Shown one piece after another: positions 55,549 to 63,586 of a DNA stretch of 64,000 nt. Each line of letters opens with the position of its first letter. Position 1 is the stretch's first letter. Position numbers and translations under genes: made by a program. Origin of the DNA: Aneurinibacillus uraniidurans (lineage in GTDB: Bacteria; Bacillota; Bacilli; Aneurinibacillales; Aneurinibacillaceae); the NCBI RefSeq assembly GCF_028471905.1, contig NZ_CP116902.1, forward strand, positions 532,501 to 596,500, read 5' to 3'. Below the pieces are notes generated by a model. The model worked only from the letters and a program-made list of their open reading frames with translations, searched no databases and was not told where the DNA came from.

Positions 55549-56862
55549 ATGGAAACAAACGAAGCACAACATTTCGATGCCGTGATCGTAGGTGGCGGGT
55601 TAGCTGGTTTATCAACAGCAGCGTACCTGGCGAAGAACGGAAAAAAGGTAGCGGTCCTCGAACGTGGAAACCTAGGAGGACGCGCTGTTACATTGAAACT
55701 TAAAGGATTTTCGTTTAACTTTGGCGCACATGCCATTTATGGACGCGATTCGTCTGTACTTAGGAAATTTGAAAAAGATCTTGGGATTCAGATTACGTGG
55801 AAAGATTTTGAACCGAGTAAGGCGAAATATGACATTGGAGATCGGCTGTCAGCTATGCCAGCTAACATTCAAGGTTTGTTCCGTACGTCGATTCTGAACA
55901 GTCTGGGTAAGGTAAAATTCACCTTCAATATTTTCAAAACGATGCTTCATATGGAAAAAGGTCATCCACATATGTCGATTGAGAAGTGGATGGAAGAAAA
56001 GCAAGTAAGTGAAGATGTAAAAAACATGATGCTTACACTCGCTTCCTCTAATTTCTTCACCCGTGAGCCGGAGCGCATTCCATCTGATGTGTTCTTTACG
56101 TATTACCAGCGCCTGTTTACCTCTAATAAGCCGGTAGCTTATATTGGGGGCGGCTGGCAGGCTTTGATCGCTGAATTTGTCCGAGTGATCGAAGAGAATA
56201 ATGGTGTAGTGATTACGAAAGCAAAGGCAGAGTCCATTGAGGATGACGGTGATCGTGTAACAAAAGTACACACTACACAGGGGATTTTTGAAGCGGATGA
56301 ATTCGTGTTCTGTATGCCACCGAAAGAGTTGGAGAAAGTTGTAATCAACACAAAAGTAGAGCATTTCATTAAGCAGTATTCCAGCTATGAACCGAGCTAT
56401 GTGTATGTGTATGATATTGGATTAAGTGAGCGAATTGATGTACCGTATACGTACATTTATGATAAAGCGAATAAAATGTTCATTACAGATATCTCGCATT
56501 ACGACGAGACATGTGTGCCTGAAGGTGGGCAGATGCTGCAGGCGATTGCGTATTTGTCCGAGTCTGATCTGGCAGATAAGGAAAAAGTACAAGAGTACCA
56601 TGAGAAAATCGAAGCGTTGTATGATAAACACTTTGCAGGCTGGCGCGATAAGCTTGTCGTTCCGCGTGTATCCAAGCGTGCAGCAGCGCAGGAAATCAAG
56701 TGGACAATGAATCAGAAACCGATGCCGGTGTATTTGCCGGATTACCGTAATGTTTTCTTTGCGGGTGACTGGTGCGAAGGGAAAGGCCAGCTGTCTGAGC
56801 TGTCATTTTCCAGCGCATACGAGGCAAGTCGTCTGATTCTCGGAAAATATTCGCATGTATAA
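55549..56862 (+). CDS. FAD-dependent oxidoreductase, phytoene-desaturase-like
   Basis: A 437-residue flavoprotein. ATG 55549 is chosen, with GGGAG 10 bases ahead; the in-frame TTG/ATG at 55528-55531 sit before it. The FAD motif is VIVGGGLAGLSTAAYLAKNGKKV near residue 13 (partly shown), and the second dinucleotide region is NVFFAGDWCEGKGQLSELSF near 405. It resembles CrtI/amine-oxidase-type enzymes. No carotenoid genes are near, so the substrate is open. A terminator follows at 56953. Confidence 0.88.
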   Translation: METNEAQHFDAVIVGGGLAGLSTAAYLAKNGKKVAVLERGNLGGRAVTLKLKGFSFNFGAHAIYGRDSSVLRKFEKDLGIQITWKDFEPSKAKYDIGDRLSAMPANIQGLFRTSILNSLGKVKFTFNIFKTMLHMEKGHPHMSIEKWMEEKQVSEDVKNMMLTLASSNFFTREPERIPSDVFFTYYQRLFTSNKPVAYIGGGWQALIAEFVRVIEENNGVVITKAKAESIEDDGDRVTKVHTTQGIFEADEFVFCMPPKELEKVVINTKVEHFIKQYSSYEPSYVYVYDIGLSERIDVPYTYIYDKANKMFITDISHYDETCVPEGGQMLQAIAYLSESDLADKEKVQEYHEKIEALYDKHFAGWRDKLVVPRVSKRAAAQEIKWTMNQKPMPVYLPDYRNVFFAGDWCEGKGQLSELSFSSAYEASRLILGKYSHV

Positions 56863-56952
56863 ATAAAAAAATATGTATCAGATTCGGGGGAAGCGGGAAT
56901 AACAAGAATAGTTGTAGGAAAGTGTCTCCCTATATTCTCCCCCTTTTCCCTT

Positions 56953-56976
56953 GCCGCCAATTTGGCGGCTTTTTTG
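56953..56976 (+). terminator. Terminator after the FAD oxidoreductase
   Basis: GCCGCC-AATTT-GGCGGC, then T6. The remaining ~225 bases up to 57202 are AT-rich with no gene seen. Confidence 0.9.
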
Positions 56977-57202
56977 TTTTTAATACCCCCCTAGTGATGT
57001 AGGTGGATTCAAATGCTGTGAGTATCTCGTATAGATTTGATCTAGGTATGTAAGAATTTCATTCTATAGTTCGTGAATTTGGCTACTGTTTGTATGTTTC
57101 ATAAATACCCTCCTTAAAATCTCCATTTAGGGCATGACAATTGAATTGCTCACTTTTATATGCACTTATACATAAAGTGGTTGAAGCAAAGGAGTGGGCA
57201 AT

Positions 57203-58009
57203 ATGAATAATTTTATGGCAGATGTACGATTTGAGCATCGTTTTTGGCTTCAAATATTAGGGGATCATGCTCGTTTTATTTTTACTACTCTTGCAGTTAC
57301 TGAAAAACAAGAAATCAATAAAGCAAATATGTTTATTCATGCATTTGATTCATTACTTGAAAAATCTCGTCATCCTTTATTAGGACCAGAACTTTCTTTA
57401 TTGAACCAAGAAGCATATCAACTTACATGTCAACTAAGGGCATTTAAACTTCATCTTTTACGAAGACATTTGATTGGGAAAATTAAGATTCAGTTACCCC
57501 CCACATTCCTCAATCATATGGTAAATGAATTAGAGGAATATGTACGAATATTATCGTGTCTATTACAAGGGAATCCAGTGCCAACCTACCACCCGATTCA
57601 TCATCATTTGTTATGGTTACAGGATGCCGTAGGTCATGCAGCCACCATAACGTGTTCTGTTGATGAAGTGGAAAGGGATGTTCAAGCCAAGAGTAAAAAG
57701 TTCAATAAAAATTTTGAGAATCTCTATATGAAGGCTGTAGAATTTGCAGGATATTTACGAACTCATCTAGAGAAGTTCCCTGCTCTTGACCGATTTAATC
57801 ATCAAATTGAGCTAGAAATGTTTGTGTTTTTGCAATTTCTTAAAGAAATAGAGGAAATGTCTCTTGATGATCAGTTGTTAGGTACACTTTCTCCCCTGAT
57901 ACCTGATCATATGTCTAGAGAAGAATGTTATTATTTAACAAAGTTAGCTAGTGTTACAGAAATAAAAAAACCTGAGTGTAGTGCTGATAAACCAAGAATA
58001 GAATTTTAA
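57203..58009 (+). CDS. DUF2935 protein (metal-binding helical repeat)
   Basis: A 268-residue soluble protein with two DUF2935 units. ATG 57203 follows AAAGGAGTGGGC; a GTG at 57194 overlaps that site. The first unit begins FEHRFWLQILGDHARFIF and the second HHHLLWLQDAVGHAATI; both have the E/H pattern seen in this family, whose known structure is a four-helix bundle with a bound metal ion. Function is unknown. It marks the left edge of an AT-rich segment with different base use from the core genes. Confidence 0.85.
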   Translation: MNNFMADVRFEHRFWLQILGDHARFIFTTLAVTEKQEINKANMFIHAFDSLLEKSRHPLLGPELSLLNQEAYQLTCQLRAFKLHLLRRHLIGKIKIQLPPTFLNHMVNELEEYVRILSCLLQGNPVPTYHPIHHHLLWLQDAVGHAATITCSVDEVERDVQAKSKKFNKNFENLYMKAVEFAGYLRTHLEKFPALDRFNHQIELEMFVFLQFLKEIEEMSLDDQLLGTLSPLIPDHMSREECYYLTKLASVTEIKKPECSADKPRIEF

Positions 58010-58022
58010 CCTGTAAAAGATG

Positions 58023-58055
58023 AAAGCCTGACATAGGGTGGTATGTCAGGCTTTT
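58023..58055 (+). terminator. Terminator, repeat family 'GCCTGACATA' (short form)
   Basis: AAAGCCTGACATA pairs with TATGTCAGGCTTT with a short GGGTGG loop. Confidence 0.88.
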
Positions 58056-58123
58056 CTAGTTGGACATTCTATATTTCGAAATTGTGCGAATTCATCTTTA
58101 CATATTAAAGTGAATCAATTACA

Positions 58124-58136
58124 ATACGAATCGTAT
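58124..58136. promoter_or_regulatory. Palindromic operator before the TetR gene
   Basis: ATACGA-A-TCGTAT, a perfect 13-bp palindrome with an extra CGTAT overlapping a TATTAT -10 candidate, 35 bases before the TetR start. It is a likely autoregulatory site. Confidence 0.55.
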
Positions 58137-58170
58137 CGTATTATAACTAATTTCGTTAAAGGAGTCTCTT

Positions 58171-58758
58171 ATGATGTCGGAAAAAATTGATAGTAAAAAA
58201 GGAGGGGCTGGTCGTCCACGCAGCATACAGGTTACGGAAACGATTCTTTCTACCACCCTGTTTTTATTAGAAAGAGAAGGCTATAAAAAACTGTCCATGG
58301 AATTGATTGCGAAAACTGCAGGGGCAGGGAAACAAACGCTCTATCGTTGGTGGCCAAATAAAGCATCGATTGTACTGGAGGCTGTGAGGGAACGGTGTCA
58401 ATTAGAAATTCCAGTTCCTGAACTTGGTTCCGTTAAGCAGGATTTGTCGGAGTACATCGGAAATACTTGTAGGCTGCTCAACGGATCAACAGGGAAAATT
58501 ATTGCGGCCCTTATAGCTGAGGCACAATTTGATGACGAGTTCTCCTTATTGCTTGATAAAGAATTCATCTCTACACGTAGAGAGGCACTCATCTCGATAC
58601 TTAAAAGAGGAATAGAGCAAGGGGAGATAAACGACTGCAAAAACCTAAATGTTCTATCTGATTTTTGTTATGGTGCTATTTGGTATCGACTTTTAAACCG
58701 TCACGCACCATTGGATGATGAGTTTGTTCAGCATATCGTAGAAACTTTGATTTCATAA
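58171..58758 (+). CDS. TetR family transcriptional regulator
   Basis: A 195-residue repressor. AAAGGAGTC precedes two ATG codons (58171 and 58174). The N-terminal helix-turn-helix is ILSTTLFLLEREGY then LSMELIAKTAGAGKQTLYRWW (~25-62), the classic TetR block. The C-terminal domain (residues 80-190) resembles TetR_C-type ligand pockets. Directly downstream is an EthD-like gene 23 bases away, so the pair is probably one unit responding to a small organic molecule (inference). Confidence 0.92.
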   Translation: MMSEKIDSKKGGAGRPRSIQVTETILSTTLFLLEREGYKKLSMELIAKTAGAGKQTLYRWWPNKASIVLEAVRERCQLEIPVPELGSVKQDLSEYIGNTCRLLNGSTGKIIAALIAEAQFDDEFSLLLDKEFISTRREALISILKRGIEQGEINDCKNLNVLSDFCYGAIWYRLLNRHAPLDDEFVQHIVETLIS

Positions 58759-58781
58759 TAAATGAAGGGGAGATGTGTAAA

Positions 58782-59108
58782 ATGATCGTATTATCGTTTT
58801 ATTACAAACAGAATGTTTCGTTTAACGAAGAGTATTATTATAAGCAGCATATTCCTCTGGTTAAAAATGAAGTTTTTAAGATGGGTGCATGTAAGTATGA
58901 AGTGAAGAAGTTTGTAACAGCCGCAGATGGATCAGCTCCACCCTATCAGTTTTCATTCAGCTTACACTTCCCTTCGCAGAAGCAATTGGATGAATTCTTT
59001 TCTAATCCAAAGCTTAAAGATTTACAAAATGATGTTGCAAACTACTATGATGGTAATCCAGACGTCTTTATTGAGGAAATAACGATCCAGGAAGATAGCT
59101 CTATGTAA
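58782..59108 (+). CDS. EthD-like dimeric alpha/beta-barrel protein
   Basis: A 108-residue protein of the EthD/ferredoxin-like barrel type, with FNEEYYYKQHIPLVKNE near residue 15 and QKQLDEFFSNPKLKDLQNDV, seen near 70-90. ATG 58782 is chosen because AAGGGGAG lies 8-9 bases ahead; ATG 58773 would touch that site. The family acts on hydrophobic or phenolic compounds or helps their breakdown. It is paired with the TetR gene. Confidence 0.82.
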   Translation: MIVLSFYYKQNVSFNEEYYYKQHIPLVKNEVFKMGACKYEVKKFVTAADGSAPPYQFSFSLHFPSQKQLDEFFSNPKLKDLQNDVANYYDGNPDVFIEEITIQEDSSM

Positions 59109-59133
59109 AACGAATAAAAGTAACGTAATAAAA

Positions 59134-59172
59134 AACCTGGCATATTTCCTTATGGAAGGAGTATGTCAGGTT
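59134..59172 (+). terminator. Terminator, repeat family 'GCCTGACATA' (variant)
   Basis: AACCTGGCATA pairs with TATGTCAGGTT around TTCC/GGAAGGA, followed by T6. Confidence 0.88.
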
Positions 59173-59249
59173 TTTTGTATAGGTCTTGGTATAGATATTG
59201 CTGTTGTTTTTATGGTGATGGAAAATTATTGATAGGGGGGAGCAATACC

Positions 59250-59705
59250 ATGAAAACTGTAAATATTAGACGTGCTACAAAAGAAGACATCCCACAACTT
59301 ATGGATTTGATGTACCAATATATTGTTGATTTTTACAAATGTCCTCGTCCAAGTGAAGATGATCTTAAAGGATTGATTATTCATTTACTTGACCATCCAT
59401 ATGAGGGGATTCAATTTGTAGCGGAGGAGGATCCGAATAAATTAGTGGGGTTTGCCACATTATATTTCACCTTTAACACACTAGAAGTAAAACGAATGGC
59501 TTTTCTTTACGATTTATTTGTACGACCAGATACGAGAGGACAAAAAGTTGGCGAAACCCTTTTTCAAACGTGCCTCTCTTATATCAGAGATCATAATTAT
59601 TCGCATATGCTTTGGGAAACGGCTCATGATAACGTAACGGCCCAGGCCTTATATGATAAAATGGGTGCTCAAAAAGCGGCTTGGTTAAATTATGAGATTA
59701 AGTAA
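59250..59705 (+). CDS. GNAT family N-acetyltransferase
   Basis: A 151-residue GNAT protein. ATG 59250 follows AGGGGGGAG. The acetyl-CoA loop is RPDTRGQKVGETLF near residue 92, and the C-terminal NVTAQALYDKMGA motif is near 128. It is not closely related to the three copies in the surface locus. Substrate unknown. A terminator of the GCCTGACATA family follows. Confidence 0.88.
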   Translation: MKTVNIRRATKEDIPQLMDLMYQYIVDFYKCPRPSEDDLKGLIIHLLDHPYEGIQFVAEEDPNKLVGFATLYFTFNTLEVKRMAFLYDLFVRPDTRGQKVGETLFQTCLSYIRDHNYSHMLWETAHDNVTAQALYDKMGAQKAAWLNYEIK

Positions 59706-59776
59706 GGTTATGAATTATTGAATGTGGTATTCATAATTAACTAATGCTGGGTAGCGTTCAGAATACAACCGCGAGG

Positions 59777-59817
59777 AAAAGTCTGACATATTCCCTTATA
59801 GGGTAGCATGTCAGGCT
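59777..59817 (+). terminator. Terminator, repeat family 'GCCTGACATA'
   Basis: AAGTCTGACAT pairs with ATGTCAGGCTT around CCCTTATAGGG. Confidence 0.85.
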
Positions 59818-59835
59818 TCTTTATGGTTATGGACT

Positions 59836-59871
59836 GTATATACTCCCTAGTATGTACTAGGGAGTATATAC
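59836..59871. repeat. Palindromic repeat, family 'ACTCCCTAGTA', copy 1
   Basis: A perfect inverted repeat, GTATATACTCCCTAGTA with TACTAGGGAGTATATAC around a 2-base centre. Degenerate copies lie at 61875-61902 and 62742-62777. It lies just after the stop of the minus-strand gene at 59874 and may end transcription from that side. Confidence 0.85.
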
Positions 59872-59873
59872 AA

Positions 59874-60611
59874 CTATTCAGGATTAATACGCAAGGCAAC
59901 CCCATCCATACTAGTAAGTGATACTCTTTCAATTACTAGTCCTTTGTAAACTACAGAATCTGTTTCTTTTTCTGCGTTAGAGTTTACAAGCGGGGCAATA
60001 ATATTGTCTGATTCGTTTTCCGTAAAACCAAGAGATTGAAAAGCAGCTACAAAAGCGCCGATAGCATTAATCATACTTTGTTTATCAGTATCAAGTTGAG
60101 CTAGAACATAAAGGGATTTTGTATTTTCGCCATCAGTTGTGATTTCGTAGAAGATAGGTCTGGATAAATCCGTGTTATAAGTAGTTAAACCGTTCTTTAA
60201 TTTCCAGTGGTCCCAAGTTCCTGCGGCTATAACAGGGAATTTATCAAAGACTGGATCGATCGTACCCGGATTAGATAAAGCATTCATAATGTATTCTGGA
60301 GACTTCGGAAGATTATGTGATGATTTTTCGACCTCAGATGCTGCTTGGAGTTCAGCTTTTTTGGTAGCTTCCATGTCTTTTTCAGGCTCTTTTGTTACTT
60401 CTGTTTGAACAGGAGCACTGGTGGAGGCCCGTTCAAACATACCTTTTAAATCGGCTCCATTTTCTACTACAGTACCGATCAGAACAAGTGTACAAACAAA
60501 TGCAAAACCTATGTATTTACCAGGTCCTTTATTTTTTACCGTGGCGTAGACAGCTAATCCTAAAAAGATAAGCGCCCACAGAAAACTGGCTAACCCAATG
60601 ATGAACCACAT
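59874..60611 (-). CDS. Membrane-anchored protein of unknown function
   Basis: A 245-residue protein. ATG 60611 follows AAGGAGGACTC. There are two N-terminal membrane spans (IIGLASFLWALIFLGLAVYA and YIGFAFVCTLVLIGTVV), then a charged Ala/Glu/Lys linker (residues 70-100). The globular end is mixed alpha/beta (SLYVLAQLDTDKQSMINAIG, VVYKGLVIERVSL). I know no family with certainty. It has a shared promoter layout with the genes at 61266 and 62581. It may be a stress-related envelope protein. Confidence 0.65.
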   Translation of the reverse strand: MWFIIGLASFLWALIFLGLAVYATVKNKGPGKYIGFAFVCTLVLIGTVVENGADLKGMFERASTSAPVQTEVTKEPEKDMEATKKAELQAASEVEKSSHNLPKSPEYIMNALSNPGTIDPVFDKFPVIAAGTWDHWKLKNGLTTYNTDLSRPIFYEITTDGENTKSLYVLAQLDTDKQSMINAIGAFVAAFQSLGFTENESDNIIAPLVNSNAEKETDSVVYKGLVIERVSLTSMDGVALRINPE

Positions 60612-60703
60612 GATGAGTCCTCCTTGTTTAGTAAAAATACTTATTTAATTGTAATTTATATAGTCCTACGGAACTAGACACTGATGTTAGACATATTTCG
60701 ACA
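60612..60703 (-). promoter_or_regulatory. Promoter region with TGTCGAA box, copy 1
   Basis: On the minus strand TGTCGAA (60703-60697) is followed by ATATGTCTAAC, TGTCTAGTTCC, and an ACTATATAAATTACAAT stretch that can hold a -10. The same order is upstream of the genes at 61266 and 62581. TGTCGAA is the Spo0A box core. Confidence 0.5.
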
Positions 60704-60706
60704 TAG

Positions 60707-60751
60707 AAAAGAACCTGACATATCCCTTATAGGGTAGTATGTCTGGCTCTT
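60707..60751. terminator. Bidirectional terminator, repeat family 'GCCTGACATA'
   Basis: AAAAGAACCTGACATA pairs with TATGTCTGGCTCTTTT around CCCTTATAGGG. It ends the minus-strand gene at 60757. Confidence 0.82.
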
Positions 60752-60756
60752 TTGTT

Positions 60757-61266
60757 TTACATAAAATATCTGGCATCATCATCATATTGATCGATTCTCC
60801 AGCCGGCTTTTGTTTTTATTAAGATTAATTTCTGTGTTACATATCCACCTTCTCCTTCCTCGTAATTCTTTTCGGATACATAAGACTTACTTTTATCTTT
60901 TGAGTATGTAACTTTAAAATTTGAATTATAGTAGAATGCGTATACATAGACGGCTCCTCCTCTTGTTGACTTCCATTTATCACCTACTGGTTCTAAGTCA
61001 CATTTTATAAAGTTCTCGATGTACTTTGGCGTAAAATACGGCTGCATGATGTCGTAGATTTGTTTTTGTGTAAGTGGAGTAGTATAACTTTTTTCGAAAA
61101 CATTATCCATGGCTTTTCGCCCGTTTTTTAATAACGAGATCGTTTGGCTCTTTGATAATGTTTTAGTTGATGTTGCAGCGTGAACATACGTCTCTGATGT
61201 GTTAGTTAAGCTGGCTGTGAGTATCAGTACTCCCAGGTACAGCATAGTCTTTCGTAGTAAGGTCAT
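60757..61266 (-). CDS. Secreted protein of unknown function (DUF3993-like)
   Basis: A 169-residue secreted protein. ATG 61266 follows GGAGGGAACT. The signal peptide (LLRKTMLYLGVLILTASLT) is cut after VHA. The mature part has SKSQTISLLKNGRKAMDNV and IMQPYFTPKYIENFIK, helical, and ends in beta strands with GGYVTQKLILIKTKAGWRI. This resembles DUF3993/IseA-like small exported proteins; the assignment is tentative. It shares the TGTCGAA promoter layout of its neighbours. Confidence 0.68.
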   Translation of the reverse strand: MTLLRKTMLYLGVLILTASLTNTSETYVHAATSTKTLSKSQTISLLKNGRKAMDNVFEKSYTTPLTQKQIYDIMQPYFTPKYIENFIKCDLEPVGDKWKSTRGGAVYVYAFYYNSNFKVTYSKDKSKSYVSEKNYEEGEGGYVTQKLILIKTKAGWRIDQYDDDARYFM

Positions 61267-61357
61267 ATAGTTCCCTCCTATATTTTATTCCTACATATTC
61301 CATTTTAGGATACATGCTATTACAGGACCAGACATTACTATTAGACATTTTTCGACA
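61267..61357 (-). promoter_or_regulatory. Promoter region with TGTCGAA box, copy 2
   Basis: Minus strand TGTCGAA (61357-61351), then AAATGTCTAATAGTAATGTCTGG, seen in part, at the same distance (85 bases) from the start codon as in copy 1. Confidence 0.5.
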
Positions 61358-61361
61358 CAAC

Positions 61362-61392
61362 AAAAAGCCTGGATAGTATGTCTGGCTGTTTT
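61362..61392. repeat. Degenerate hairpin, repeat family 'GCCTGACATA'
   Basis: AAAAAGCCTGG and TATGTCTGGCTGTTTT keep the outer arms, but the centre (CCCTTATAGGG) is lost. The stem is weak. Confidence 0.55.
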
Positions 61393-61823
61393 AGTTCCGT
61401 TAATAGGCATGTAGTATGGCTCTAATTATGAGTATTAACCAATTTTGCGAGCGTAAAAATAGATAAAAAGAGAGAAAACAGATGATAAACAGATTAATAA
61501 GATGATATGCGGAGATATAAGGAGATAAACAATCTATTCCGTTGTTTTAATTATTTAGAATATTTGTTATATTTATTTTACAACAACAACAGTTGGACAA
61601 CCTTCTACTCAACCCACTACACCTGAATGGATGTGATGACGATGATTGCAGAGGGTAAAATTCAATGGATGCTTGCTCCAGGTAAATAGGGAAAGGCGAT
61701 GTACACAGTAGTCGAATAACGAAAGAAGGAAGGTGTGACACTTCCCGAGATCGTTAGGGGTGTACAGGTGTATAAACTAAAGCAGGAAAGGAGAACGAAA
61801 AATTGAATAGTGAGGAAATACAA
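61393..61823 (+). other. Non-coding stretch with decayed coding fragments
   Basis: No intact gene. On the plus strand a short segment reads TTTTVGQPSTQPTTPEWM (around 61574-61630), like a Thr/Pro linker of an exported protein. A later frame reads RKKEGVTLPEIVRGVQVY. Stops break both. Possibly remains of one or two genes. Confidence 0.4.
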
Positions 61824-61866
61824 ACGTAGCCCTGTGCTCTCAATGACCGAGAACACAGGGCTACGT
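61824..61866 (+). terminator. Terminator homologous to that of the tRNA operon
   Basis: ACGTAGCCCTGTG pairs with CACAGGGCTACGT, with TCTC/GAGA inside, then a T-rich run. Compared with 1647-1690, an A-U pair is replaced by G-C on both arms, a compensatory change. Confidence 0.8.
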
Positions 61867-61874
61867 TATTTTTA

Positions 61875-61902
61875 TTACTCCCTAGTATGTACTAAGGAGT
61901 GA
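61875..61902. repeat. Palindromic repeat, family 'ACTCCCTAGTA', copy 2
   Basis: TTACTCCCTAGTATGTACTAAGGAGTGAA, given here in part: arms ACTCC(C)TAGTA and TACTAAGGAGT with one mismatch. It lies after the stop of the minus-strand lipoprotein gene. Confidence 0.75.
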
Positions 61903-61924
61903 AATATTATAGTAATTTGTTTTG

Positions 61925-62581
61925 TTATTTTTCTGTTTTATCCATATCGACATTATATTTCTTTGCTATATCCTGTCTCTCGTAAACGGATTGTCTCTCT
62001 AATTCTCGTGCTTCTGAAAGTAATTTATTAGCAGAAGTAAACTTTGATGCATCTTTTGTACCAAGGGCTGAAATAATCTCGGTTATAGCCTGCATGTGCT
62101 TATCTGACATTTTGATCATTTTTTCGTGCGCATCACGGAATTCTTTTTCGGGCATGATGGCTGCGAGTTTTTCTTGCATTTCTCTTGCTATCGGTAAAAT
62201 TTCATTCGTTATTTTGTCAGCAAATTGCGCATCTGTTAATCGAGAGTCATTTTTAAGAGCTTCGAACCGGCTTGCTAGTTTCTTTTTTTCGTCAATGATA
62301 GGCTGTAACTCCCCGAGATACTTAATGAACGCTTTTTTTCCTATATCCTTTGCGGCTTCTTCGGCTTTCTTCTTAGACTCTTCAAGCTTTGTAGCAGCCT
62401 CTTGCTCTTTAGGCTCCTCTTTTACAGCAGCCGAAAACGCTGTTACAGCTTGATCGTATTTACCTTCTTGTAAGGCTTTGTTTCCAGACTCCATGTTCTT
62501 TTTGTATTCAGGTGAAGGTCCACACCCGGATAAAGATAAAGAAGCAACGAGTAAACTGGAAAATAACAATCTTTTCTTCAT
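61925..62581 (-). CDS. Lipoprotein with TPR-like and coiled-coil region
   Basis: A 218-residue lipoprotein. ATG 62581 follows AAGGGGAGAAATC. Signal MKKRLLFSSLLVASLSLSGC with the lipobox LSGC at residue 20. A TPR-type helix pair (GNKALQEGKYDQAVTAFSAAV) follows at ~33-55, then a long Lys/Glu/Ala coiled-coil (~60-90) and a helical bundle to the end. No enzyme motif. It shares its promoter layout with the genes at 60611 and 61266. The outer-leaflet role is unknown. Confidence 0.75.
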   Translation of the reverse strand: MKKRLLFSSLLVASLSLSGCGPSPEYKKNMESGNKALQEGKYDQAVTAFSAAVKEEPKEQEAATKLEESKKKAEEAAKDIGKKAFIKYLGELQPIIDEKKKLASRFEALKNDSRLTDAQFADKITNEILPIAREMQEKLAAIMPEKEFRDAHEKMIKMSDKHMQAITEIISALGTKDASKFTSANKLLSEARELERQSVYERQDIAKKYNVDMDKTEK

Positions 62582-62678
62582 GATGATTTCTCCCCTTATT
62601 ATGTATTTACCTTAATCTTTTTATTGTAATTTACATAGTTATACAAAACTAGATATGAATGTTAGGCAATTTTCGACA
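62582..62678 (-). promoter_or_regulatory. Promoter region with TGTCGAA box, copy 3
   Basis: Minus strand TGTCGAA (62678-62672), then AATTGCCTAAC, ATCTAGTTTTGTA and AACTATGTAAATTACAAT, closely matching copy 1 over ~60 bases; 91 bases before the start codon. Confidence 0.52.
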
Positions 62679-62686
62679 TTAAACTA

Positions 62687-62731
62687 CAAAAGCCTGACAT
62701 ATTCCCTTATAGGGCAGTATGTCAGGCTTTT
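62687..62731. terminator. Hairpin, repeat family 'GCCTGACATA', best copy
   Basis: AAAAGCCTGACATA pairs with TATGTCAGGCTTTT around CCCTTATAGGG. It lies between divergent promoters, so it does not end an obvious gene here. Confidence 0.85.
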
Positions 62732-62741
62732 CCTTATGGTT

Positions 62742-62777
62742 GTATATACTCCCTAGTATGCACTACTAGAGAGTATG
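62742..62777. repeat. Palindromic repeat, family 'ACTCCCTAGTA', copy 3 (degenerate)
   Basis: GTATATACTCCCTAGTATG is as in copy 1; the right arm ACTACTAGAGAGTAT has an insertion and a mismatch. Confidence 0.7.
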
Positions 62778-62831
62778 AGGTTGCTTATGATATTCTATAA
62801 AACTAGGAAATGATGTAGATGGAGGACAAAT

Positions 62832-63545
62832 ATGAACAAGTACAAAGTTTTACTTTTTGATTTAGACGGAACAATATCAGACTCCAAAGAAGGAATTACA
62901 AAATCTGTACAATATGCATTAAAAAAATTAGGTATTGAAGAAGACGATCTCAATAATCTCGAACCTTTTATTGGTCCTCCATTACAAGAATCTTTTCGAG
63001 CTTTTTATTCGTTTACCGAGGAAAGAGTCAACCTAGCAATTGAATATTATCGGGAGCGTTTTAAAATAAAAGGAATGTTTGAAAACAAATTATATCCCGA
63101 TATTGTTGAACTTTTACATAAACTACGAACAGAAGGGTATATCCTGGTAGTTGCCACATCTAAACCTACTGAGTTTGCGGAAAAGATTTTGCTACACTTT
63201 AACATCTCTCAGTATTTTAATGTAATAGTCGGTAGTAATCTTGATGGCACAAGGATAAATAAAACCGAAATTATCGAACATATACTAAACCAATTTAATG
63301 AATTTGATAAAAGTTGTTTTCTTATGATTGGCGATCGCAAACATGATATTATTGGTGCTCGTAATACGGGCATTGATTCGCTTGGGGTTACATATGGTTA
63401 TGGTTCACATATGGAACTTCAGCAAGAGAATGCAACCTATATCGTTCATAGTGTTGAGGAGATTAAAGAAATCTTAAATCGCATAGGTGAAAACGACGGA
63501 TTTTTTTGTTTAAGTGATAAGCATTCGGAAGAAAAAACAAGATAG
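62832..63545 (+). CDS. HAD superfamily hydrolase (phosphoglycolate phosphatase-like)
   Basis: A 237-residue phosphatase. ATG 62832 follows GATGGAGGAC. Motif I is LLFDLDGTISDSKEGI (Asp near 10), motif II VVATSKPTEF near 110, and motif III/IV MIGDRKHDIIGARNTG near 172. A helical cap lies between residues 15 and 85. This matches Gph/PpaX-type enzymes acting on small phosphates such as phosphoglycolate or pyrophosphate. The last ~17 residues (CLSDKHSEEKTR) exceed the family core. Confidence 0.9.
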   Translation: MNKYKVLLFDLDGTISDSKEGITKSVQYALKKLGIEEDDLNNLEPFIGPPLQESFRAFYSFTEERVNLAIEYYRERFKIKGMFENKLYPDIVELLHKLRTEGYILVVATSKPTEFAEKILLHFNISQYFNVIVGSNLDGTRINKTEIIEHILNQFNEFDKSCFLMIGDRKHDIIGARNTGIDSLGVTYGYGSHMELQQENATYIVHSVEEIKEILNRIGENDGFFCLSDKHSEEKTR

Positions 63546-63546
63546 T

Positions 63547-63580
63547 AAAAAACCGCACGCCAATATCTGTTCGGGTGCGG
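63547..63580 (-). terminator. Terminator of the right-edge L,D-transpeptidase
   Basis: On the minus strand CCGCACCCGAAC pairs imperfectly with GGCGTGCGG, followed by six T. Confidence 0.75.
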
Positions 63581-63586
63581 GAAGAT

